A DNA stretch of 46,765 nucleotides. Origin: Candidatus Poribacteria bacterium (lineage in GTDB: Bacteria; Poribacteria; WGA-4E; WGA-3G). The translations under genes and the position numbers were made by a program. The notes under the pieces were generated by a model. That model had not been told where the DNA came from. It worked only from the letters and a program-made list of their open reading frames with translations, and made no database searches. This document shows positions 22,589 through 32,000 of this stretch, piece after piece (positions within the stretch are counted from its first letter, which is position 1; every line of letters starts with the position of its first letter). The stretch spans positions 1-46,765 of the forward strand of contig JAJEGI010000138.1 of NCBI GenBank assembly GCA_022819945.1, given 5' to 3'.

Positions 22589-24262
22589 ATGCCGAAAATG
22601 ACGGGTGCTAAATTTATCGCTGAAACTGTTCACGGGTACGGGATTACGCACGTCTTTTTTATGCCCTATATCGGACCGCGGGCTTTGATGGAGATGGAAA
22701 ACCTTGGGATTAAGCGGGTTCAGACGCACGGCGAAAAAGCCGCTGCATATATGGCGGATGCCTATGCGCGCGTGAACCGCGCGCCGAGTCTCTGTATGGC
22801 ACAATCGGTAGGGGCAGTTAACCTTGCGGCAGGGTTACAGGATGCGTATCTCGCCTGCTCACCAGTCGTTGCACTGACGGGTAAGGAAAACCAGATTAAT
22901 CAACAACGGCACGCCTATCAAGAGGTGGACCACGTCAATCCGTTTTCCGCTGTTACGAAATACAGTGCTTATGTCGCGACACCAGAGCAACTTCCTTTCT
23001 ATTTGCGCCAAGCTTTCCGTGCCGCGACAACGGGGACACCGGGACCCGCTCACCTCGATTTTGAAGGTATTGCAGGGTCGTCGGTTATTGATCGGGAAGG
23101 TGAACTTGAGGTCATCATTGAAGAGGCATTTGCCCAATTACCACCGTTCCGACCGGAAGCAGAAGCGGAGAAGGTAACAGAAGCCATCAGACTTCTCACG
23201 GAAGCGAAACGCCCAATCATTGTAGCAGGTGGCGGCGTAACGGCTTCGGACGCACGCGCAGAACTCGTAGCGTTTGCTGAGAAACTTTCGATTCCGGTGG
23301 CAACCTCCTTGAATGCGAAGGCGATGTTTCCGAGTGACCATCCGTTAGCGGTAGGCACCCCCGGTTCATACTCGCGGGCGTGTGCGAACCAAGCCGTCTG
23401 TGAAGCAGACCTCGTCTTCTTTATCGGTAGCCATACCGGTGGACAGGTGACCAACGGCTATAAGATTCCACCACAAGGTACCCCGATTATACAACTCGAT
23501 ATTAATCCTGATGAACTCGGACGGAATTATCCGATTCAGTTAGGGATGCAGGGAGATGTACGGAATACACTGCGTCGGATGCTTAAAACAGCAGAAACTA
23601 TAGTTGAAAGAGCCGATTGGATTAGCCGCGTGCAAGAATTAGTGCAGAATTGGAAAGAGAGCGTCAGCGAGAAAGTGAATTCGGAGCGGTTGCCGATGCT
23701 ACCAGAACGGTTGTGTCGAGAACTCACAGATTATCTCCCGTCAGACGCGATTCTCGTATCGGATACGGGGCATTCAGGTATCTGGACCGGGACGATGATT
23801 GATTTTAAACATCCCGACCAGAGTTTTATACGGTGTTCGGGTTCACTCGGATGGGGAGTCCCTGCGGCGATGGGTGCGAAGTGCGCGCAACCCGATAGAC
23901 CGGTGCTTTGCTTCACAGGTGACGGCGGTATCTGGTATCATCTAACAGAACTGGATACAGCAATGAAATGCGGGATTAATGCTGTTATTGTTGTGAACAA
24001 CAACCACTCATTGAATCAGGAGCAGGGTGGCGTTGAGTCGGTTTATGGTGGCAGAACATCTGGATCTGATGAACTCTGGTTGTTCCCGGATGCGGATTTC
24101 GCGAAAATGGCGGAGTCGATGGGGTGTTTCGGGATTACGGTGAACAAGCCGAGTGAACTTGCGGGTGCGTTGGATCAGGCGTTTGCGTCGAATATGCCAG
24201 CGGTTGTAGATGTGAAAACGCATGTGGAAGGAATTGCGCCGCGGACGTGGATGCCCTCGTAA
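22589..24262 (+). CDS. thiamine diphosphate-dependent enzyme, acetolactate synthase large-subunit-like
   Basis: A 557-residue cytosolic protein with the three-domain POX/ALS fold. The N-terminal Pyr domain carries the catalytic glutamate E49 in THGEKAAAYMADAYAR. The central domain (about 190-330) includes RPIIVAGGGVTAS and LVFFIGSHTGGQVTNGY. The C-terminal PP domain has the ThDP/Mg motif GDGG, ending NNN, at about 443-472, preceded by GSLGWGVPAAMGAK. Family enzymes decarboxylate 2-keto acids and transfer or oxidise the product. The sequence differs enough from IlvB (MPYIGPRALMEME near the start) that a branched-chain role is unsure; sulfoacetaldehyde, oxalyl-CoA or other 2-keto acid enzymes are alternatives. 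The start follows GAGGAG and the promoter; the longer frame (94 more codons) is rejected. Confidence 0.8.
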   Translation: MPKMTGAKFIAETVHGYGITHVFFMPYIGPRALMEMENLGIKRVQTHGEKAAAYMADAYARVNRAPSLCMAQSVGAVNLAAGLQDAYLACSPVVALTGKENQINQQRHAYQEVDHVNPFSAVTKYSAYVATPEQLPFYLRQAFRAATTGTPGPAHLDFEGIAGSSVIDREGELEVIIEEAFAQLPPFRPEAEAEKVTEAIRLLTEAKRPIIVAGGGVTASDARAELVAFAEKLSIPVATSLNAKAMFPSDHPLAVGTPGSYSRACANQAVCEADLVFFIGSHTGGQVTNGYKIPPQGTPIIQLDINPDELGRNYPIQLGMQGDVRNTLRRMLKTAETIVERADWISRVQELVQNWKESVSEKVNSERLPMLPERLCRELTDYLPSDAILVSDTGHSGIWTGTMIDFKHPDQSFIRCSGSLGWGVPAAMGAKCAQPDRPVLCFTGDGGIWYHLTELDTAMKCGINAVIVVNNNHSLNQEQGGVESVYGGRTSGSDELWLFPDADFAKMAESMGCFGITVNKPSELAGALDQAFASNMPAVVDVKTHVEGIAPRTWMPS

Positions 24263-24325
24263 AGGTGAATTATATGGTTTTGCGAGGGCACCGTACCTTG
24301 CACAGCCACCTATCTTGTAGTCGTG

Positions 24326-24339
24326 GAGCGGAAACGCTC
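24326..24339 (+). other. stem with GAAA tetraloop just before the HIT gene
   Basis: GAGCG-GAAA-CGCTC is a perfect five-base stem with a stable GNRA loop. It ends four bases before the AGGAG ribosome binding site at 24343-24347. It may protect or separate the transcript between the ThDP and HIT genes. Confidence 0.4.
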
Positions 24340-24356
24340 GTTAGGAGATGGATATT

Positions 24357-24737
24357 GTGAGTTGTCCGTTCTGTCCACCGAAAGTCAATAACAGCGCTGT
24401 TCTACTTGAAAACGAGTTGAGTCTTTTTATTGATCTAAAACATCCGATTCTGGAAGGTTCTGGGATTATTGTGCCAAGAGCCCATCGGCAATCAACATTC
24501 GATCTCACCACAGAAGAAATTACCTCCACATTTTCACTTCTTACGGAGGTTAAGGCACTGCTTGATACTGAATACAATCCTCAAGGTTACAATCTCGGTT
24601 GGAATTGTGGGGCGGTAGCTGGACAAACAGTATTCCATGCGCATTTGCACGTCATTCCACGTTATGCGTCCGAGCCTTATACAAACAGAGGGATTCGCTA
24701 CTGGTTAAAACAGGAATCTAATCGCCGTAACATCTAA
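24357..24737 (+). CDS. HIT (histidine triad) family nucleotide hydrolase/transferase
   Basis: A 126-residue protein with the triad H94-A-H96-L-H98 followed by VIPRY, typical of HIT proteins that hydrolyse nucleotide conjugates such as dinucleoside polyphosphates or AMP-amides. It starts MSCPFC, and the early CxxC (C3, C6) may bind zinc, as in some HIT members. The start is decided by the ribosome binding site: AGGAG (24343-24347) touches the ATG at 24348, which is too close, but is nine bases from the in-frame GTG at 24357. The middle region RAHRQSTFDLTTEEITSTFSLL matches the usual helix after the first strands. Convergent with the next gene, 31 bases apart. Confidence 0.85.
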   Translation: MSCPFCPPKVNNSAVLLENELSLFIDLKHPILEGSGIIVPRAHRQSTFDLTTEEITSTFSLLTEVKALLDTEYNPQGYNLGWNCGAVAGQTVFHAHLHVIPRYASEPYTNRGIRYWLKQESNRRNI

Positions 24738-24768
24738 CAAGTCATCATTGTTGGCAACAGGGATATCG

Positions 24769-25161
24769 TTACGACTTGAGTCCTTTTCGGTGTTCAGGTG
24801 AGGGGTGGCGAAACTTGCCCTGTCGCCATTCTTTGTAGATAAGAAACGCACCGAGGAGGTACAAATTGACGTATAATATGAATAATATGGATTTTACATG
24901 CGCAACTATTATGGCGATATCCAATCCTCGTAGCAATTTCTCACCCCTTACGTTTTGACCCGGCTCCCATTGCCCTATATATGCCTTGAGAACCTGACCG
25001 AGAGCTGCATCGAAAATCAGATTCAGAAACCTGAATCCGATGAAGACCGCGGTGATGAATATCACACCTTTTGACCGCGTTCGGAGGCATAAAAACACTA
25101 AAAATCCTGCCAATATCACGTATGAAATATATATTAGACCGATAAGAACATTCTCAAACAT
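24769..25161 (-). CDS. small three-helix membrane protein, tandem copy 2
   Basis: A 130-residue protein with about three hydrophobic helices (4-25, 31-56 and 84-112) and a basic tail, KEWRQGKFRHPSPEHRKG. It is a paralogue of the 25336-25707 gene: both have RTxSKGVIFIT after helix one and FLIYxEWRQGKFR near the end. I do not recognise the family. The highly conserved basic tail is predicted cytosolic and may bind nucleic acid, lipid head groups or a partner. AGGA lies ten bases before ATG. Confidence 0.55.
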   Translation of the reverse strand: MFENVLIGLIYISYVILAGFLVFLCLRTRSKGVIFITAVFIGFRFLNLIFDAALGQVLKAYIGQWEPGQNVRGEKLLRGLDIAIIVAHVKSILFILYVNLYLLGAFLIYKEWRQGKFRHPSPEHRKGLKS

Positions 25162-25266
25162 GCTTGAAGGTTCCTGTAAATCTAAAATTTGATTGTGGTC
25201 CTATTGGTAGGATTCACCTGTGATTGAATATTTTCTGGTAATTCGCCATTCAGTTTATTTGAATTC

Positions 25267-25296
25267 AAGTGGCGCGGTTGGAAACCGCGCCTACTT
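25267..25296. repeat. interspersed palindrome AAGTGGCGCGGTT, copy 1
   Basis: AAGTGGCGCGGTT and AACCGCGCCTACTT face each other around two bases. An almost identical palindrome stands at 25843-25871, on the other side of the small membrane gene, so the tandem gene unit is flanked by this repeat. It may serve as a terminator stem. Confidence 0.65.
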
Positions 25297-25335
25297 TGGT
25301 TGGGGACAATTCTGTATCTATGAGATGGGCTGTGG

Positions 25336-25707
25336 TTATACCGCGAGTTCTTCTCGGCGTTCAGGTTGAGACAAGCGAAATTTTCCCTGTCGCCATTCCC
25401 TATAGATTAGAAAGACACCGAGCACAAATAAAGATCTGTATAGGAAGGATTTTATATAGGCAACTGCCAATATGAATTCCCCCATAGTCATGCTTTGTGT
25501 TAACCAGTTACTGATTTCACCTGCCTGCCATTGATCTATATATGGACGATAAAAGTGTTGAAAAATTGAACCGAAAATCCCACTTGTAAGAAGTAGGAGT
25601 GTGATAAATATCACACCCTTTGATTTCGTCCGAAAGCAACAAAATAGCAGCAGCCCTATAAGAGCTAAGTGGGCAACAATACTCAAACCGGTAATAATGT
25701 TTAACAT
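25336..25707 (-). CDS. small three-helix membrane protein, tandem copy 1
   Basis: A 123-residue protein with about three hydrophobic helices and the tail FLIYREWRQGKFRLSQPERREE, paralogous to 24769-25161. The start was placed at the ATG of MLNIITG (25707), eight codons inside the longest frame, because AAAGGAGTT lies eight bases upstream. Two TATAAT boxes lie further upstream. Identity of the two genes extends into DNA near their 3' ends, consistent with a tandem duplication. No function assigned. Confidence 0.55.
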   Translation of the reverse strand: MLNIITGLSIVAHLALIGLLLFCCFRTKSKGVIFITLLLLTSGIFGSIFQHFYRPYIDQWQAGEISNWLTQSMTMGEFILAVAYIKSFLYRSLFVLGVFLIYREWRQGKFRLSQPERREELAV

Positions 25708-25763
25708 CGCTTGAACTCCTTTCAAATACAAGTTGGATTATCATTTTATTTTTGTTGAAAAAA

Positions 25764-25792
25764 ATTATACCATAAGCCTGTTGATTATACCA
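25764..25792 (-). promoter_or_regulatory. two extended -10 promoters in tandem
   Basis: On the minus strand TGGTATAAT occurs twice, with TATAAT at 25789-25784 and 25769-25764, 20 bases apart. Each has the TGN extension that can replace a -35 box; no clear -35 is seen. Either could serve the small membrane protein gene. Confidence 0.5.
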
Positions 25793-25842
25793 GTTTAATC
25801 AGATTTTCATTTGTGGCAGTCAGGTATCAGTGGTCAATAAGT

Positions 25843-25871
25843 AGTAGGCGCGGTTACAAACCGCGCCTACT
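25843..25871. repeat. interspersed palindrome AGTAGGCGCGGTT, copy 2
   Basis: AGTAGGCGCGGTT and AACCGCGCCTACT are inverted around three bases (ACA). Same family as 25267-25296. It stands 21 bases before MITE-like copy B. Confidence 0.65.
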
Positions 25872-25892
25872 TTGGTAATGAACTTGCATCTA

Positions 25893-26010
25893 TTATAGTA
25901 AAGCCCGAAAATACGTGAACACTTTAGCAAACACAAAACTCTCTCCTCGCTGGCGGGGTTTGTAACCCCGCCAATCTCAGGTGTATAATTAATTGTGGGC
26001 TTTACTATAA
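25893..26010. repeat. MITE-like element, copy B, TTATAGTAAAGCCC termini
   Basis: A 118-base element with 14-base perfect terminal inverted repeats (TTATAGTAAAGCCC and GGGCTTTACTATAA). It is nearly identical to 13647-13762, including the internal GGCGGGG/CCCCGCC hairpin; the differences are single-base insertions. It ends 19 bases after the stop codon of the giant TPR gene, where it may act as a transcription terminator. Confidence 0.8.
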
Positions 26011-26029
26011 ATTTGGAGATCAATCGTCC

Positions 26030-29000
26030 CTAACGGGACTCAGAGTCTGGAGTATTGATTTCTAAATCCGTAAACGGTTTTCCATCTGGATCGGTAATCC
26101 GTAGATAGAATTCCCACTTGACTTCCTCATTGCAGACCTTGACGAGGATGCTATTTTCGCCGGGCTTGAGCGTCACAGGGATAATAGAACGGTCAATTCT
26201 GACACTATGGGCACCAGTATTTGTGAACACCTCTTCGCCGTTTAGAAATACTTTCCCTTGGTCGTCGCTATCAAAACGGATTTGTGCTTTCCGTTCATCA
26301 GGTGAAGTAACCGTTGCGAACGCGTATGCGACACGCCAATTGACATCCCGTCCGAGATCAACGTAGCCGTTCAGGGTAGCATCTGTGCTTTTTTGCCAAC
26401 TCACCTGCCCGTCTACACCGTCGTATTTTACGGTTGTGTCGATCTGTGTTGTGTCTTCTGCGATGTATGCCGTGTCGTAACCGATGCCATCGGTATTGTC
26501 AAACGGACCGAGAATAAGCCATGCATCTTCAGTGATAACGCCTGTCTTTTGAATATACGTTTTTGCCTTCTCAGGCATAGCATTTGCACGGCAGAATTCC
26601 GCCAACTTAAGATAGACCTCTGACTGGACGGTTAGAGTGTCCGGCGCGGCATTCAGTAAGTTATCCAACATTTCAACGTAACGTCCTTTGTCCGTAGCGT
26701 TCTTACCGGCTCGAGAAATCCACGAGGACAACCAGCGTCCAAACGCTTCCTGTTCCAGGGTGTTCAGACGTTTTTTGAGCTGCGCTGATGCCGCTTCATA
26801 CCGGTCGTTAGCGACATACGCCTGCGCCAACGTCTCGGTGTAACTTGACCCGGACCCCATTTGCGATGCGCGTTCAGCGTATTCCAATCCTTTTTCCGGC
26901 ATGATACCTTTGTCAAGAATCTGCCTTGCAAGATTGCGATAGCCAGCAGGACTCTGTCGCCGGTTCGCGTTTTTCTCTTGAATCGTTAGCCACTCGGTGT
27001 AAACAGCATCTGCTTTTTCAGCATCGCCTGCTGTTTTGTAGGCATCCGCTAACAATTCGAGCAAAGAAACACTCGTTTCCATACTCGGTCTTAATTCTTC
27101 GAGGACAGCAATTCCCTTATTTTTCTCATCTCTGTCGGCGTAAAGTTTCCAGAGGTCCCGGATTACGGCATTATGTTCACTCTCTTCGAGGGACGCATCC
27201 AATGCCTGACGATACACCGCTTCCGCTGCTGACAATTGATCTGCCTTCACGTGCGTTTGTGCTAACAGATTGTATAACTCATAAGAAGTCGGTTCAAGTT
27301 GAACTGCCTTTTCGTAGGCTGCAGCCGCCTGCGTCAATTGTTCTGTGCCTGCTACAGTCACGACCTGACGGGTATAAGGCTCCAGTTTAGCATCCCCGAC
27401 CAATCTACCGTTGCTTTTGTGAGGCGATGCATCAGAGATACCCCCTTCAGTTTCTTCATCAAATCCCCAATAGGCGACTAAACCGGGTTCGTCCCCTTTC
27501 AAGTGATCATTCATACTTAAACGAATCTCATCCTCTGTTCGCGCGACATTCCAGACAGAAACCCGATCAATTTGCCCTACAAACGAAGCATGCGTTACCC
27601 ATTCTTCTTCATGTGAACCGCCGATTCGGACTGGCAGGCTGCTTTCATAAATGTTTTGATTCCCTCTAAAGTCACGGCGCCCGACTTCAGCACCATCAAT
27701 AAACAGTTTAATGATATTTCTTGGTGCATCAACAACACCAGCAACGTGGTACCATTTGTTGAGTGTAATCGACCCTGGCGGTGAATATACACCTCTTTCC
27801 GCCTCACCACTTGGTGATGCAGCGAATTGAATCGTACCATCATTCCGTAGCCAGAGCGTGTAACTTCGATTGCTGATTTCAGGTGTCCGCTCATCTCCCT
27901 TATAAACAATAGGCGTATACCTATTAGGATATTCGGTCGGTTTAATCCATGCGGTTAGGGTTACCTGTTGGCTGATGTTGTTCAAAGCATCACTATCCGT
28001 AATTTCCACGAAACTTCTGTTTCCAGCCAAGTCCAGTGCTGTATCTTCAACGACTTCATCTGTCTGCCGCTGCTTTTGGTAGAGATCACCAATTTTTTTC
28101 TGCCATTGTGCGTCATCGGGCTGAAGTTCGCTAATTTTCTCGTATTGTGCGATGGCTTCGTCAACCTTATCGCTTAATTCGTAACTTTCAGCAAGTGCGA
28201 ATTGTGCATCAAGGTCATCAGGGTTTTCCGCAATCTTCTGTAACTGCTCAGGAATCTGCTTTTCATAGAGCTTTCCCTCTCTATAAGCCTGTTGTATCGC
28301 TTTTTCCGCCATTTCTCGCCTTTGGTCATAAGAGGCAACGTTCGCCATCTGTCTATAGGCTTCCACGGCTTCCTCATACCGTTTCGCGCCGAGGTAACTC
28401 CTCCCGAGCATTTCGTATACATAATCCATCAGCGGCGCGAGCCCTCCGCCCATCCGTGCGCTCATAGCAATTGTTTCTTCAGCGAATTTGATTGCCGAGT
28501 CGTACAGTTCACCTTCAGTACAGATAGAGGTGAGTGTCAGATAGAGGAAAATATCGAATGGGGCGCGCGGATTGGTTGAAACCGCCGTCTCACCTTGACG
28601 GATCAGTTCTTTTGCAAGATCAGGTTGGTTGCTTTTCTGCAGCGCAGCCGCAGCATAGAAAAAACTACGCGTCTTGCCGGGCTGTGCTTTGCAGAGCACC
28701 TGATATGCTTCTGCCGCCTTTTCATAATCGCGCGCATTCCAATGAATCTCAGCAACCATTTCAAGAACCGCTGGATTATTTGGATCCTTTTCAAGCTTAT
28801 CCCTAAAAATGGTTTCCAACGCTTCAAGTTTCCCTTGACTTTTATAGGCATTAATCAAGGTTTCGCGCGCCTCATCTCCACCTGACATAATTTTGAATCC
28901 GGACGAACCCGAAGAGATTGAGAAACTCCCCATTGGAGCCGACTGAGACTGGTTTTCATAGAGTTCCATTGCCAAATCATTATCGCCAATCTGTACGTAC

Positions 29001-32000
29001 AGTTTAAGGAGCTCGTTGACGATATTATCTCGCTGGTGACCTTGCCCTGTCATTTCCAAAGCCTTTTTATATCCCTCAATCGCTTTCTCAAATTCACCGG
29101 CGTTACGGTAGTCTTGCGCGCGTTCGCGTTGCATCTCAAACGTGATTGTGCCTGCTTCTTCCGCCTGCTTTAGCATCTCCTCTAACTTACCCTGACGGCG
29201 GTAGATGCTCGTGAGCTGCCGTTCGATACTGCGACGCTCCCACTCCTGCCCGGTGTATTGGATGGCATCCTTGAACGCTTTTTCTGCGGCATCCAGATCA
29301 TCTTTACGGAGATAGAGTTGTCCTAATTGACGATAGACCTGTCCATCACCGGGGTTGAGTTCGGCAGATTTTTGATAGGCGTCAATGGCATCATTGACCC
29401 GGTCTTCCGCAGCATAGAGCTTGGCAAGTCGAGCATAGTGGACACCGTTCTCTGTATCCGCTTCGATGTACTGCTGTGCAAGTTCAAGAGCTTCAGGCGT
29501 TTTATCAGCGTCTTGGTAAGTATCAATGAGTCCATCTTGATACTTCGTATTCTCTGGATAAACTGCAAGCAACGCTTCCCAGGTAGCTATCGCTTTCTCG
29601 TGTTTGTTTTGACGCGAATAGAGGTGTGCAAGTTGTGCGCGCGACTCAAGATCGTCAGGCATTACTTCTGCAAGTTGCTCGTAAATTTCCACTGCCTTCT
29701 TAATCTCGTTGTTCTGGACATACTGTTGTGCCAATGTTCGTTGCATACCGACGTTAAACTTTTCCGCTTTTTCGGGTTGCGTGGTTGTTTTTGTCAATCC
29801 ATCGCGTCGCTGCTTGATCTGCATCAACTGCCGCTGCGCCTGATCACGGGTCCAGCCTTGCGTTGAGAAGTCATTGATGATTTCGGTGTAGAGTGCCTCA
29901 GCATCGTCCCACATTTCGTGTTGCATGTATGTACTGGCAATCTGCTCTTTCTCATACGCGCCACGTCCTTGGAGTAGCCGGAGCGTCCCCATCTTACGGA
30001 ATGTGTCTTGTGCCTTCTCTTTCTCACCCTTTTTGGCGTAAGCCGTGCCAAGCTTTTGATAGGTCTCCGTCAGGTGCCATGTATCTTGCAGATCGGTTCT
30101 CGCAACTGCAGCCTCCAGTAAACGGAGTTCACGATCTCTGTCGTTCGCGCCTCGGTAAGCATCGGCGAGATTGTTCAACCAGTGTGCGTCTACCGATACC
30201 GAATCATTGAGGAGTTGATTAACAAGTATGTCCGATCCTTCAAGGTCGTCCGCCGCAATTTTCATTGAAGCAACGAGGTATCGCAGCGATGTGTCGTTCG
30301 GTTTTTCAGCAAGCTTGGCTTCATATTCCGTTAGCAGTTCCGCTATCTGCCCCGATGCTTTATAGAACTCGGTCAGTTTTGATACAATATCGACCTGTAC
30401 GTGGGGATCTCGCGAGCGTGCGGTATCTTTTGCTTGCAGTTTTTCACGCAGGAACTTGATCGCCTTTTCACGTTCACCCGCAGCGACATAAGCCGAAGCC
30501 AAGGCGGTATAGGAAGAAGCATCGTTCGGCTGCACGGCAATAATTTTTTCGTAGAGCTCAATCGCGGCTTTAGGGTTATTGTTTTCGAGGGATTGACGTG
30601 CCACGCCTTCCGCAAAAAAGTTGCCGTAGTTCATCCCAACAGATGGAACGATCATATCTTTCGCGAGCGAAACAAGCGCGTCCACTTGCCCTGCGCTAAA
30701 GAAAGTCTGCATGACCCGATAATAGTTGGAACTGAGTGCGTTCGGATTATCCTTGAGGAGTATCAGATATTGCGTTGCAGCATCCTTTGCCTTCCCACGC
30801 CGTTCTAACATCTGTGCGTATCGTTGTCGTGTCATGCTGTCCTTGGGACGCAGTGTGAGTGCTGCTTCATACGCTTCGGACGCTTTTTGTACCTGATTCG
30901 TTGATTCGTAGAATGTTGCTAATCGGACCCGGGCTTGGAACGAATTCGGATCCTTCTGCGCAGCCGCAACCAATTGCGGCTCGCGTGCTCGGAGTCCTTT
31001 AGAACGTCTCGCGCTCTGTACGGCGCGCTGCATATCCCACCGGTGCAACGTGTGTCCATATCGGTCGCGCTGGTTGGCGAACCGCATTGCACGTTCAGCA
31101 ATACGCGCAGCGTCTTGCGCGCGTCCTAATTCCTCTAAATGCTGGCTCAAATCCACAAGGAAGTTCGGATCGCGTTCACCCATTGCCAAAGTCACAGCCT
31201 TTTTAGCGACAGCAATTGCGTATTGTGTGAGTCCATTTTGTTGGAGTATTTGTGAGAATTGATAAAGTTCTCGCGCCCCACTCGGTGAATTAAGCACTTT
31301 CGTCGCCAATTCCCGTACAGCAACGGTATCGCCTGTCTGCGCTGCGAGTTGTAATGTGAGTTCATAGTACTGCTTGCGATTTCTCGGATCCGCCTCAACG
31401 AGTCCATCAAGTAATTCGAGTGCTGTCGCGTGTGCTCCTGTTTGAATAGCGGCAAAGATGGCGTTGAGTCTGAGTGTGAGATCATCAGGAAATTCCTTTT
31501 GTAGTGCGGAGAGGATCTCTTGTGCGCTGTCGCGCGTCCCTGCCCACCAATAACAATAACTGAGTGCTAAACCCGGATAAATGCGATCTCTATCGGTCAC
31601 AGTATCTAACGCCGTCTGCAATTCTTTGTACAACACCTCCTGCTGATTATGGGTCCACAATAGACTGAAAGCTCGCTGAAGAGCCTGCAAACGGTTTCGA
31701 TCATAATAGGTGGTCGGCGACGGGTAACTTGTCTGCAGGGGTGTGTAACCAGAATAAGAGCGAGGCGAGTACGCTAAGGCAGCAACGCGCCGTGCATTGG
31801 ACGCTTGCGGTCTGGTTCGCTCAAAGAAGGTCCAGAGCAGGGTAACCGCTTTGTCAACCTGTTCGTTGCGAACATAAGCGGTGGCGAGACTTTGATAGAT
31901 GCGACTGTATGTGCGCCACTGCTGCGCGGACGATAGCCGATTTGCTGTCGAAAATCGAGTCTGAGAAACTGCGGGAGGTGTAGGTGCCGGCAGTTGTACA

